Shown here piece by piece: positions 30,789 to 39,171 of a DNA stretch of 64,000 nt. The stretch lies in contig JAYSZI010000064.1 of NCBI GenBank assembly GCA_043738095.1, positions 1-64,000 of the forward strand, given 5' to 3'. The stretch comes from Lysobacter_K sp043738095 (lineage in GTDB: Bacteria; Pseudomonadota; Gammaproteobacteria; Xanthomonadales; Xanthomonadaceae). Every line of letters starts with the position of its first letter. Position 1 is the stretch's first letter. The notes under the pieces are model-generated. The model made no database searches. It saw only the letters and a list, made by a program, of their open reading frames with translations, and was not told the origin of the DNA. The position numbers and the translations under genes were made by a program.

Positions 30789-31229
30789 TCAGGCGCGGAG
30801 CAGGAAGGTGACCGGGCCGTCGTTGACGAGGCTGATCACCATATGTGCGCCAAAACGCCCGGTTTCCACCCCGGGCGCATGGCGGGCCCGGCAGACTTCC
30901 AGCAATCGGTTGAACAGCGGTTCAGCCACCTCGGGCGGGGCCGCAGTGGTGAAGCCCGGTCGCATACCGCTGCGGGTGTCGGCCGCGAGGGTGAACTGGC
31001 TCACGAGCAACAGCCCGCCTGCGGTGGCGCCAAGTCCGAGGTTCATGCGCCCGTCCGCGTCGTCGAACACCCGATAGCCGAGCAGGCGCTCGGCCATGCG
31101 CGCGACCTGCGATTCGCCGTCGCCAGGCTCCACCGCGACCAAGGCCAGCAGGCCAGGGCCGATCGCGCCGATGGGTTCGCCGTCGACCCGGACGACAGCT
31201 TCAGTGACGCGTTGGATGAGTGCGAGCAT
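30789..31229 (-). CDS. dtd: D-aminoacyl-tRNA deacylase (Dtd)
   Basis: Cytosolic homodimeric proofreading enzyme that hydrolyses D-amino acids (classically D-Tyr) and misacylated glycine from tRNA. The 146-residue length is standard. The N-terminal MLALIQRVTEAVVRV, the catalytic motif SQFTL, and the C-terminal NDGPVTF, which carries the cross-subunit Gly-Pro motif (GPVT) that excludes L-amino acids, are all present. It is transcribed toward rpoD with a 73-nt gap that contains the rpoD promoter, so the two are probably separate units. It is a housekeeping gene with no unusual features. Confidence 0.97.
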   Translation of the reverse strand: MLALIQRVTEAVVRVDGEPIGAIGPGLLALVAVEPGDGESQVARMAERLLGYRVFDDADGRMNLGLGATAGGLLLVSQFTLAADTRSGMRPGFTTAAPPEVAEPLFNRLLEVCRARHAPGVETGRFGAHMVISLVNDGPVTFLLRA

Positions 31230-31505
31230 GGGCCGCCGTCGGTGAGAGATGCTGGGTTAGCCGCCCGGCGTGGAATCCATGGCAGCGTGGCTTGATCCTA
31301 CCTAGCGGTACTCGGTGATGGGTAGATCGTCGTTCCCGCGCAGTAATCCGGTGAAGCTGAGCACGTTGCACCATCGATTCCGCTGATTGCAGTAAAGGGT
31401 CTCCAGGCCCCACCGGGTGCGGGTTGCGCGATGCAACGGCGCGAGGCGCCCGTTCCAATGGGCAATCCAATTATCCAAAATCCACCTCCCGCTAAACTCA
31501 ACCGC

Positions 31506-32447
31506 ATGACCGAGCTGGCCGCCCTACTGCTGTACGCCGTCGCCACGTCGGCGGCGCGGCTCCCGTGGCCCTGGCTGCGGCGCTGGGCTGACACGATCGC
31601 GGCGCGCGGAATCCGTCGCAACAGCCGCGAGAGCCGGGTCACGCGGCGCAATCTCGAACTGGCCTACCCCGACCTGTCGCCCGACGCGCGCGACCAACTC
31701 CACCGCGCGGTCTTGCGCAGTACTGCCCGGCAGGCGCTGGAGACACTGCGGCTGTGGACCCGCCCGCATGCCGAAAACCTCGCACTGATCCGCGAGCATC
31801 ACGGGGTGGAACACCTCGATGCCGCGATTGCCGCCGGCCGCGGTGTGATCGTCGCCGCGCCGCATTACGGCAACTGGGAACTGCTCAACCAGTGGCTGGC
31901 ATCGCGCACGCCCTTGGCGATCCTGTACAAGCCGCCGGAATCGGCGACCGGTGAGGCCTTCCTCAACCGTGTGCGCTCCGCCCATGTCGAGCCTGACGCC
32001 CCGCCGCGGGTGACCCAGGTGCGCGCCGCCGCTACGGCCGTGCGGCCCTTGTTGCGTCTGCTCAAGGACGGCGGCGTGGTCGGCATCCTGCCGGACCAGC
32101 AGCCCAAGGCTGGCGAGGGCGAGTTTGCGCCGTTCTTCGGCGTGCCCGCGTTGACGATGACGCTGCTCGGCAGACTCGCGCAGCGCACGGGGGCGGCCGT
32201 GCTGCTGGCATGGTGTGAGCGCATCGACGGCGATGACGACGGCGAGCCCGGCTTCGCGCTGCACCTGGAGCCGGCACCGGCGGGGATTGCCGATGCCGAT
32301 CCGGTGCGCGGCGTGATCGCGCTCAACGCCGCGGTCGAGCACGTCGCCCGTCGCGACCCGAGCCAGTACCAGTGGACGTACAAACGCTACTCGCTGCGCC
32401 CGCCCGTGGCCGGCGAGGACAATCCTTATTGGCCCGATTGCTATTGA
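31506..32447 (+). CDS. LpxL/HtrB-like lipid A acyltransferase
   Basis: A 313-residue inner-membrane acyltransferase of the LpxL/LpxM family, which transfers a secondary acyl chain from acyl-ACP to lipid A. A hydrophobic N-terminal segment is followed by the catalytic H(x)4E motif in APHYGNWEL, then GILPDQQPKAGEG and FFG, and QWTYKRY near the C-terminus, all typical of the family. I start at the ATG at 31506, which begins the conserved MTELAALL; an in-frame ATG at 31458 gives an unconserved extension. It heads a plus-strand run with the two PH-domain genes (23 nt to the next ATG). Which acyl position it serves cannot be told from sequence. Confidence 0.9.
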   Translation: MTELAALLLYAVATSAARLPWPWLRRWADTIAARGIRRNSRESRVTRRNLELAYPDLSPDARDQLHRAVLRSTARQALETLRLWTRPHAENLALIREHHGVEHLDAAIAAGRGVIVAAPHYGNWELLNQWLASRTPLAILYKPPESATGEAFLNRVRSAHVEPDAPPRVTQVRAAATAVRPLLRLLKDGGVVGILPDQQPKAGEGEFAPFFGVPALTMTLLGRLAQRTGAAVLLAWCERIDGDDDGEPGFALHLEPAPAGIADADPVRGVIALNAAVEHVARRDPSQYQWTYKRYSLRPPVAGEDNPYWPDCY

Positions 32448-32469
32448 CCGTCCTCGAAGGAACGACTGC

Positions 32470-33066
32470 ATGAGCTTGACCGACCCCAGCGCGCCGGCGC
32501 CGATCTGGATCGCGCCGCCGATCGACTGGCAACCCCTGCCCGCACGCGCACGCGCCCTGTTCCTGATCAGCAGCGTGCCGGCGGTCGCACTGCTGGCGGC
32601 GGCGGCGGGATTTGCTTTCGCGGCAATCACGGACTGGGTGTCGCCGTGGCTGGCAACGCCGGTGGCGCTACTGCTCGGGCTGGCGTTCGGCGCCTGGCTG
32701 GGCCTAAAGCGCCACAAGCACACGTTCTGGCGACTCGATGACGCTGGCCTGGAAGTGCGCCGCGGGCGCATGTGGCAGCGCGAAACCCGCGTGCCGGTGA
32801 CGCGCGTACAACACCTCGACCTCAAGCGCGGGCCGCTGCAGCGCCGGCGCAATCTCGCCACGCTCGTGGTGCACACGGCCGGCACCGAGCACAGTGCGGT
32901 GACGATACCCAACCTGGACGCCGACGACGCCGAGCGGTTGCGCGATCGCCTGTCGCGCCAGATCGACCACGATGACGATTCGGTACCTACCCTCGATGCC
33001 GACGACGCCGAGCGTCTGCGCGATCGCCTGTCGCGCCAGAACGACCACGATGAAGATGCGGCGTAA
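32470..33066 (+). CDS. Bacterial PH-domain membrane protein (YdbS-like, DUF304/bPH2)
   Basis: A 198-residue protein with two hydrophobic helices (about 28-50 and 60-80), then a bPH2-type domain containing WRLDDAGLEVRRGRMW and RVPVTRVQHLDL. The YdbS family pairs with YdbT, here encoded next. Members are membrane-anchored with a cytosolic PH-like beta domain; their job is poorly known (roles in envelope stress and antimicrobial export have been proposed). The ATG at 32470 has GAAGGA before it. The C-terminus is unusual: a 26-residue acidic/basic unit starting LDADDAERLRDRLSRQ is repeated in tandem, the second copy ending at the stop. That tail looks like a recent in-frame duplication. Confidence 0.85.
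   Translation: MSLTDPSAPAPIWIAPPIDWQPLPARARALFLISSVPAVALLAAAAGFAFAAITDWVSPWLATPVALLLGLAFGAWLGLKRHKHTFWRLDDAGLEVRRGRMWQRETRVPVTRVQHLDLKRGPLQRRRNLATLVVHTAGTEHSAVTIPNLDADDAERLRDRLSRQIDHDDDSVPTLDADDAERLRDRLSRQNDHDEDAA
32914..33066 (+). repeat. In-frame 78-bp tandem duplication in the YdbS-like gene
   Basis: Unit 1 spans 32914-32991 and unit 2 spans 32992-33066, interrupted by the stop. Each encodes LDADDAERLRDRLSRQ followed by a D/H-rich stretch. Copies differ by synonymous changes and a few substitutions near the end, so the duplication is not brand new. Confidence 0.92.
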
Positions 33067-33273
33067 TCCTCGTCCCTCGGCCCACCGGGGACACCAGTGT
33101 CCCGGGCGGGTGCGGCCATGGCCCGGGTCGCGACGCGCGGGCAGCGCCTCATTGCCCGATGCGCGCCCGGGGCAGCTCGAATTCGCTGAGCCCTACCTCG
33201 GTGTCGCGGCGAGCGCGTCCGCGTTCCGACCAGCGCCGAATCGCGCCGCCACGACTTCTTTGGAATTCGGGCG

Positions 33274-34764
33274 ATGACCGAAGTCAATCCCGCCGACGCC
33301 GAGCGCCGCTTGCACCCGATGTCGTGGCTGTTCGTGCTGTTGCAGCAACTCAAGCAGTTCATCGTGCCGCTGGTCGCACTGCTGGTGTTCGGCCAAGGCG
33401 ACCGCAACGAACTGTGGCCGCTGATTGGCGTTGCCGGACTGATCGTGTTCTCGCTGTGGCAGTACGCGACCTACCGCTACGGCGTGCACGGCGACAGTCT
33501 GGTGGTGCGCAGCGGCGTGTTCGAACGCAGCCTGCGGGTGATCCCGTTCGTGCGCATCCACAACGTCGCGTTGCAACAGTCGCTGTTGCATAGACTGTTC
33601 GGCGTGGCCGAAGTGCGGCTGGAGTCCGCCGGCGGCAAGAAGCCCGAAGCGCAGATGCGCGTGCTCAAGCTCAGCGATGCGATCGCGCTGGAAGCCCTGG
33701 TGCGCCGGCGCGGCGCGGCGATGCCGGCGGCCGGGGCAGACCCGAACGCCGACCCCGCCGACGTGTCGACTCCGTTGTTGTCGCTGCCCGTGGGCGAAGT
33801 GCTGCGGCTCGGGCTGGTGTCCAACCGCGGCTTGATCGTGGTGGGTGCGGCGTTTGCGGGTATGTCGCAGTTCAATAGCCGGCTGATCCCGGAGCTGTTC
33901 GAGGATTGGAGCCGATCAATGTTCGGCTGGGCCGGGCAGCAGCACTTCGGCCCGTCGGAGTACGCGCTCGCAGCGGTGGCACTGTTCGCGACCTTCGTGT
34001 TCGCGATACGGCTGCTGTCGATGCTGTTGGCGCTGGCGCAGTACTACGGCTTCCGGCTCAGCGAACACGGGCGCCGGCTCACGGTCGAGCGCGGCCTGCT
34101 TGCGCGCTGGCGCACCAGCGCCTCGCGCCGGCGGATCCAGGCCTGGACGTTGCGCGAGGGCCTGATGCACCGCGTGCTCAAGCGTCGCAGCCTCGATGTC
34201 GACACCGCCGTGGCTGAGGAGGGCCAGCAACGCGCGCTGCGGGAGTTGGCACCCATCGCCACGCCCGACGCGTGCGCGGCCTTGATCGAGCACCTGCTGC
34301 CCAACGGCGAATTCGCAACGTTGCAGTGGCGGCCACTTCCCGCACGCAGCTGGTGGCGGCTGTTCGTGCCGGGGGTGCCATTCGTGCTCTTGGTCGCGGC
34401 CGTCCTGGGGTGGCGCTTCGGCGCGTGGGGTGCGCTGGGGTTGCTGTGGCTGCCGTGGGCGGCCTACAAGGCGCGGCAACGCGCCGCGCGTGCCGCCTAT
34501 GCGCTAGGCAACGAACTGGTCGCGGTGCGCGAGGGCTGGTGGTCGCGCCACTGGCGCTTTGCCGAACTCGACAAACTGCAGGCCCTGAAACTAACCCGCT
34601 CGCCGATCGACCGCCGTTGCGGCACCGCCACGCTATGGCTCGACACCGCTGGCGCCGGCACGCTGGCGCCGCCGCTGCGCATCCGCTTCCTGCCCGAAGC
34701 CGAAGCACGAATGCTGTACGACACCCTGTCGCGCACGCTGGCGCGGCGCCCGCTGCGTTGGTGA
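33274..34764 (+). CDS. Bacterial PH-domain membrane protein (YdbT-like, multiple bPH2 domains)
   Basis: A 496-residue membrane protein with paired hydrophobic helices at about residues 16-62, 180-245 and 365-400, each followed by a bPH2-type segment (for example YGVHGDSLVVRSGVFERSLRVIP and RRLTVERGLLARW). This three-fold helix-pair plus PH arrangement is that of YdbT, the partner of YdbS, whose homologue precedes it by 207 nt. The function is not established in most species; an envelope or membrane-stress role is likely from the family. I see no enzymatic motif. The gene ends opposite a convergent glycosyltransferase gene. Confidence 0.87.
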   Translation: MTEVNPADAERRLHPMSWLFVLLQQLKQFIVPLVALLVFGQGDRNELWPLIGVAGLIVFSLWQYATYRYGVHGDSLVVRSGVFERSLRVIPFVRIHNVALQQSLLHRLFGVAEVRLESAGGKKPEAQMRVLKLSDAIALEALVRRRGAAMPAAGADPNADPADVSTPLLSLPVGEVLRLGLVSNRGLIVVGAAFAGMSQFNSRLIPELFEDWSRSMFGWAGQQHFGPSEYALAAVALFATFVFAIRLLSMLLALAQYYGFRLSEHGRRLTVERGLLARWRTSASRRRIQAWTLREGLMHRVLKRRSLDVDTAVAEEGQQRALRELAPIATPDACAALIEHLLPNGEFATLQWRPLPARSWWRLFVPGVPFVLLVAAVLGWRFGAWGALGLLWLPWAAYKARQRAARAAYALGNELVAVREGWWSRHWRFAELDKLQALKLTRSPIDRRCGTATLWLDTAGAGTLAPPLRIRFLPEAEARMLYDTLSRTLARRPLRW

Positions 34765-35172
34765 GCGGCGCTGCGGCAGCTAGAGGCAACACCTCGCTTT
34801 AGGCGATCAGGGCACCGTAACGATCCGCCACTGCGCCCCTCGATGCGCTACGTATGCGAGACATGGCACTCGCACCAGTTCCGTCACTCGGAGAGGGATC
34901 TGCTGTTGCGTGTCGCGAAAAAGCAAATCTTTTACGGCAATTCCGAGTGCCGCGCCGTGTCGCCCTCGCACCACGCCATCAGCGCGAGCCGGCCGATGTC
35001 GTCAGCACGGCCATAACTAGTTGAAAGATATCTCGGCATGGCGGTGTGCGGCTCTGCGCTGCGGCCGTGCGCCGGGCTGATGAGCCGAGATCAGCTGAGG
35101 TCAGCTGAGGTCACATCAACTGCCTCGGTGCGATCACTGCAAACACATCGGACAGCCAACCGATGGCATTCG
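34765..35172. other. Convergent intergenic region, no gene seen
   Basis: A 408-bp stretch between the YdbT-like gene and a glycosyltransferase read toward it. I see no credible coding sequence. The only structure noted is a tandem 10-bp repeat TCAGCTGAGG (35091-35100 and 35101-35110). No clear terminator hairpin with a T run is apparent for either gene. Confidence 0.5.
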
Positions 35173-36315
35173 CTAACCACCAATATCCGCGCCCTGCATG
35201 AGTTCGCAAAACAAGGCCTCGTAACGCTGATTCATCACCTCGCGGCTGTGCCGCTGCAGCGCCGTCGCGCGCGCCGCTGCGCCGAGCCGCGCGACGTCGT
35301 CGGGCGTCGTCAACAAGTGCTGCAGCACATCCGCCAGTGCCGCAGGATCGTTAGGCGCGACCAGCCGACCATCCTGCCCGTCGCGGATCACTTCGCGCAC
35401 CCCGGGCACCGCGCTGCCGACCACGGCGCAACCGGCGGCCATCCCTTCGAGCAACGCCAGCGGCATGCCCTCGTAGTGGGTGCTCAACACCGCGATCTGG
35501 TGCTGGAGCAGCAGCCCCGGCACGTCGCGGCACAGCCCGAGGAACTGCACCTGCTCCTGCAGCCCCAATTCGGCGGCCAGGGCTTCCAACGGCTGCCGAT
35601 GCCGGCCCTTGCCGCCCCCGGCCAACAGCACCGGCGGGCGCAGGCCGCGTTCGCGCAACAACGCCGTGGCGCGCAATAGCGTGGCGTGATCCTTCTGCTT
35701 AGAAAAACGCGCCACCATCACGATGCCTGGTATCCGTTGCGCCACCGGGTGCGCGTCGGCGTGCACGAACGGTTCCAGGCGAATGCCGTTGGGAATGGCA
35801 ATGGTCTTCGCCGTCGGCATGCCCATCTCCAGCAGCCGCAGCCGCACGCCTTCGGAGCACCCGACGATGCGATCGGTGCGCTGCGCGAGCCAGCGCGCCT
35901 GTGCCAGCCGCCAGGCGGTGTAGCGCTCGCGGGTGTTGTGCTCGACGTGCACCAGGTGCGGCACTTTCGCCAGCAGGCCGGCATAGCGGCCCCACAGATG
36001 CTCGCTGAAGCCATGCGCGACCAGCACGTCGGGACGGAAATCGCGGCACACCTGCACCAAACGCCAGATCGTCGCCGCATGCGACCAGCCCGCCACGGTG
36101 ACCAGCGGAACGCCGGCCGCCTGCAACTCGGCGATACGCGCGGGATCGCCGCGGCGCTTGCGGCGCAGCACCAGCAACGGCTGCACACGCTCGCTGTGCA
36201 GCGCGGCGTTGACCAGCGCGATGGCCACCTGCGTGGCGCCGCCGGAGAACCCGCCAGTGACGAAATGCAGCACGCGTACGGGTGGCGGAAGTCCAGCGGG
36301 GGGAAACTCAGTCAT
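35173..36315 (-). CDS. Glycosyltransferase family 4 (GT-B fold)
   Basis: A 380-residue retaining glycosyltransferase of GT4 type that transfers sugar from a nucleotide-sugar donor, probably in lipopolysaccharide or exopolysaccharide synthesis. The N-terminal domain begins VRVLHFVTGGFSGGATQVA, the glycine-rich loop usual for the family. The C-terminal donor domain has LLAGGGKGRHR and the E-x7-E motif in YEGMPLALLEGMA. There is no membrane segment, so it acts at the cytosolic face. It is divergent from a GT2 gene (117 nt between starts) and lies in an envelope-gene neighbourhood. Donor and acceptor cannot be read from sequence. Confidence 0.9.
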   Translation of the reverse strand: MTEFPPAGLPPPVRVLHFVTGGFSGGATQVAIALVNAALHSERVQPLLVLRRKRRGDPARIAELQAAGVPLVTVAGWSHAATIWRLVQVCRDFRPDVLVAHGFSEHLWGRYAGLLAKVPHLVHVEHNTRERYTAWRLAQARWLAQRTDRIVGCSEGVRLRLLEMGMPTAKTIAIPNGIRLEPFVHADAHPVAQRIPGIVMVARFSKQKDHATLLRATALLRERGLRPPVLLAGGGKGRHRQPLEALAAELGLQEQVQFLGLCRDVPGLLLQHQIAVLSTHYEGMPLALLEGMAAGCAVVGSAVPGVREVIRDGQDGRLVAPNDPAALADVLQHLLTTPDDVARLGAAARATALQRHSREVMNQRYEALFCELMQGADIGG

Positions 36316-36399
36316 GCACGGTCCTGATTTGGGGAACGAAAGTACTCACACGCTGGCAGTTGCACCGACGCCAACCGGGGCCAGCACAATCGGCCGCCC

Positions 36400-36405
36400 T
36401 ATAAT
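36400..36405 (+). promoter_or_regulatory. Candidate -10 element upstream of the GT2 gene
   Basis: TATAAT, a perfect consensus hexamer, 27 nt before the ATG at 36433 in the divergent gap. No recognisable -35 lies 17 nt upstream, so support is limited to the -10 match and position. Confidence 0.45.
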
Positions 36406-36432
36406 CGCAGGCTGCCCTGCCGCCAGTGTCCA

Positions 36433-37194
36433 ATGCTTGAGTTGCCCGCCCTGTCCGGTGTCGTCATCTGCAAGAACGAGGGCGACCGCATTGGCCGCTG
36501 CGTCGCCTCGCTGCTGCCGATCTGCCGCGAAGTGATCGTGCTCGACTCGGGCTCGAGCGACGACACGGTCGCGATCGCGCGAGGCCTCGGCGCCCGCGTC
36601 GAACACCAGGACTGGCTCGGCTTCGCCGCACAGAAGAATGCCGTGATCGCCCTGGCGACGCAGCCCTGGGTCATCCTGCTCGATGCCGACGAATGGCTGC
36701 AGCCGGTCGCGCAGGCGGCCGTGCGCGAGCTGTTTGCCGGCCCGATCCAACGTGCAGATGTATGGCTGCTGCTGCGCCGTACCCACTTCCTCGGCCGGGT
36801 GTTGCGTGGCGGCAGTTTCGCGCGCGAGCCGGTGCAACGACTGTTCCGCTCCCACTTGCGCCACGCACTCGTACCGGTGCACGAATACTTAGAAGTTGAA
36901 GGCCAACGGGTCATCGAGTCGCAGGTGTGGCTCGAGCACGACACTGCACGCAACGAGGCCGAGTACTGGCGCAAGCTGCAAGGGTACGCACGACTGTGGG
37001 CGCTGGAGAAGGCCGCACGCGGCCAGCGCGCCTGGCAGGGCCGTGGCGTGCTCGCGGCGCTGGCATACGCCATCAAGAATCTGTTGCTGCGTGGCGGCCT
37101 CATCGATGGCCCGCAGGGCTGGCGGTTCCACTGGCTGCACATGCGTTACGTGGCGCTGAAGTACGCACTGCTGCGGCGCGTAGTTCCGGACTGA
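36433..37194 (+). CDS. Glycosyltransferase family 2 (WaaE/KdtX-like LPS core glycosyltransferase)
   Basis: A 253-residue GT-A-fold enzyme. The start has SGVVICKNEGDRIGRCVASL, then VLDSGSSDDT and the metal-binding LLDADEWLQ, which places it in the subfamily with WaaE/KdtX that adds a beta-linked hexose to the inner core of lipopolysaccharide. There is no signal peptide or transmembrane helix; it should work at the cytosolic membrane face. It is monocistronic and divergent from a GT4 gene. The neighbours (GT4, methyltransferase, GT39) support an envelope-glycan role. The exact sugar is unknown. Confidence 0.9.
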   Translation: MLELPALSGVVICKNEGDRIGRCVASLLPICREVIVLDSGSSDDTVAIARGLGARVEHQDWLGFAAQKNAVIALATQPWVILLDADEWLQPVAQAAVRELFAGPIQRADVWLLLRRTHFLGRVLRGGSFAREPVQRLFRSHLRHALVPVHEYLEVEGQRVIESQVWLEHDTARNEAEYWRKLQGYARLWALEKAARGQRAWQGRGVLAALAYAIKNLLLRGGLIDGPQGWRFHWLHMRYVALKYALLRRVVPD

Positions 37195-37291
37195 AACTCT
37201 GCCAATCGGATTGCTAGCACTGCCGAATTCGAAAGTTGAAACCGTCCACCCCTGAGCGTCAAGGCGCCTTGCGGTCAGCGGGCCCTTTCCG

Positions 37292-38083
37292 TCAAAGCTG
37301 ACTCGTCTGCAGGCGGGCTTGAAGCAACTTGGCATCTGAGTGCGCAAGCGAGCTACGAATTCCCGGCCGAGCCAACCATCGCGCCCGCGCAGGTTTGCGC
37401 AGGGCGCGCAACAGAGTCTGACTCACATTTTGGGGCGCCAGCACGTGCAGGTTCCGGCCGTTAGTAGATAGTCGCAAACCCAGCCGTTCGGCCAGTGTTG
37501 CGAGACTCGTCTCAGTAAAAAAGCCGATGTGCTGTCCGCTCTCCGGCGCGTAGTACCACCAATCGTCCACACCGCGCACCGACGACGGCATCAACTCCGT
37601 CGAGATCAAAATGATCGGCGCCAGCGACCGCAACTTCTCGGCGGTCGTGACCGGCTCGGGCAGATGCTCAACCAGCTCAAACGCGGTGACCATGTCGAAC
37701 TGGGCGTTGAGATCGGCTTCAAATCCGCCGGCGAGCAGATTAGGACTGTATTCGTCGTGCCAACTGAAATCGTGGCCGCGATCGCGCATGAGCCTCACCA
37801 GCAGACCCGTCCCCGCGCCGAAATCAAGCGTACGGCGCACGTTGCGAAAGGACAGGCCGAGCAGCGCGGACGTTGCGTCGGCCAACCAGAGGTTGCGCGT
37901 CACGATGCCCGTGTCCAGAGCAGCAATCGCTGTCGAGTAGGCCTGCTCGAGCCAGTGCGGATCGACGATGAACACGTAGCCGCATTGGTCGCATCGACGA
38001 TATTCGGCCTGGAACTGTCCGAGTACGAGCTGCCGACCGAAGTGCGTGGTCGCTGCTTCGCAGATCTTGCAAGGTGGGTTCAT
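37292..38083 (-). CDS. SAM-dependent methyltransferase with N-terminal zinc-ribbon-like segment
   Basis: A 263-residue protein read from the ATG at 38083, which begins with a Cys pair (MNPPCKICE) matched by a second pair about 30 residues later (RCDQCGY), a zinc-ribbon-like module. The class I methyltransferase core follows with LDFGAGTGLLV for SAM binding and FDMVTAFELVEHLPEP as the acidic/post-I motif. This arrangement resembles methyltransferases of sugar and polysaccharide pathways. A longer frame from 38173 adds 30 residues without family character, so I prefer the inner start. It is co-directional with the next two glycosyltransferase genes, 113 nt from the nearest. The substrate is unknown. 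Confidence 0.8.
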   Translation of the reverse strand: MNPPCKICEAATTHFGRQLVLGQFQAEYRRCDQCGYVFIVDPHWLEQAYSTAIAALDTGIVTRNLWLADATSALLGLSFRNVRRTLDFGAGTGLLVRLMRDRGHDFSWHDEYSPNLLAGGFEADLNAQFDMVTAFELVEHLPEPVTTAEKLRSLAPIILISTELMPSSVRGVDDWWYYAPESGQHIGFFTETSLATLAERLGLRLSTNGRNLHVLAPQNVSQTLLRALRKPARARWLARPGIRSSLAHSDAKLLQARLQTSQL

Positions 38084-38196
38084 GGTTGCCGTAACTCCGC
38101 TCAACGCACGTCGTGTGCCTTGCGATTTTTTTGTGTGAGGCACCTCTGTCGAGCAGAAAATCGCTCGCCGCAACCCGCGCGCTTAAATTAGACACC

Positions 38197-39171
38197 CTAC
38201 CCCGAGGGCGAATCAGCAAAGCACGCCGCTGCCAGACGGTTGCGAAAGCCCCGGTCGTTGTCGACAAAAAAAGCTCGCGCACTGGTGCTCAAACGCTCGC
38301 ACTCCTGTTCGTCCATGGCCAACGCGCGTTCCACTGCCTCTTCGAGGCCGGCTTCGTCGACACGATGAAAATCCACTAGGCCGCGACGCACGCATTGAGC
38401 AGATTCGATCAGCAGGCCTCGCCCTGCAGCGACCAACTCATTCATCGGTGCGGCGTTCGTCGCCAGCACGACCGCGCCCACGCCGAGGCCCTCCATCAGG
38501 TAGTGACCAAAGCCCTCTGCTTCCGAGGGGCAAAGATGGAAGCGATGACTATTCTGAAGACGACGCAGCTCTCCAGCATCGAGGTAACCGATGCGATGAT
38601 CGATGTTCGCAGCGTGCTGACCAGGCCGTGCCACTTTCGGGTGCTGCACCACGGTCAGCAAAGGCCATTCCGGATGCCTGCGCCAGGCGGCGAGCACCGC
38701 CTCGGTTCCCTTGGCCGTGCTGCGCCCGGCGAGGTGAAAGAACGCCCGCTCCTTGGTAACCACGGGATCGAACAGGTCGTCGCTGGTGAAACCTGTGAAG
38801 GCCGTTGTGCAACCCAAAGTTCGAAAGATGGCTTCGGCATGCTGGGTCTTGCACAGCACCCGCTCAAACGCGGGGAGATATCGCTGCCATTTCGGCAGGA
38901 ACCATTCCGGATTCGGCATCAGGAGATTTCGGCGGGCAAGCGGCAAGCACCGGTGATAGACCCGCTCGATAAAGATCTGGACGTCGGCCCGACCGTGGAG
39001 CGCGCGTCGCCGCCATAGATTGGCCTCGCGCATTCGGTTGCCAAACTGGCTGCCCCCGTACCCGAACAACTCCACCGAATGCCCCGCTTCGGCTAGGGCC
39101 TCGGCAATCAATTGCATGTCGCGACTCAAGCCGACGCCGTTTTCGCGGGTGATGATGCGGATGTCAGCCAT
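38197..39171 (-). CDS. Glycosyltransferase (GT4-like, GT-B fold)
   Basis: A 324-residue protein. The N-terminal region starts ADIRIITRENGVGLSRD and carries a Rossmann-like half; the donor-binding half has FHLAGRSTAKGTEAVL and an E-x7-E element in EAEGFGHYLMEGLG. These support a nucleotide-sugar glycosyltransferase, somewhat short for GT4. It overlaps the end of the ArnT-like gene by 8 nt, so the two are translationally coupled. Together with the methyltransferase downstream they form a probable three-gene envelope-modification operon. Sugar and acceptor are not identifiable. Confidence 0.82.
   Translation of the reverse strand: MADIRIITRENGVGLSRDMQLIAEALAEAGHSVELFGYGGSQFGNRMREANLWRRRALHGRADVQIFIERVYHRCLPLARRNLLMPNPEWFLPKWQRYLPAFERVLCKTQHAEAIFRTLGCTTAFTGFTSDDLFDPVVTKERAFFHLAGRSTAKGTEAVLAAWRRHPEWPLLTVVQHPKVARPGQHAANIDHRIGYLDAGELRRLQNSHRFHLCPSEAEGFGHYLMEGLGVGAVVLATNAAPMNELVAAGRGLLIESAQCVRRGLVDFHRVDEAGLEEAVERALAMDEQECERLSTSARAFFVDNDRGFRNRLAAACFADSPSG

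Noticed and set aside
35091..35110. Tandem TCAGCTGAGG repeat as a regulatory site
   Set aside because: Only two copies between convergent genes, with no promoter nearby; probably incidental.
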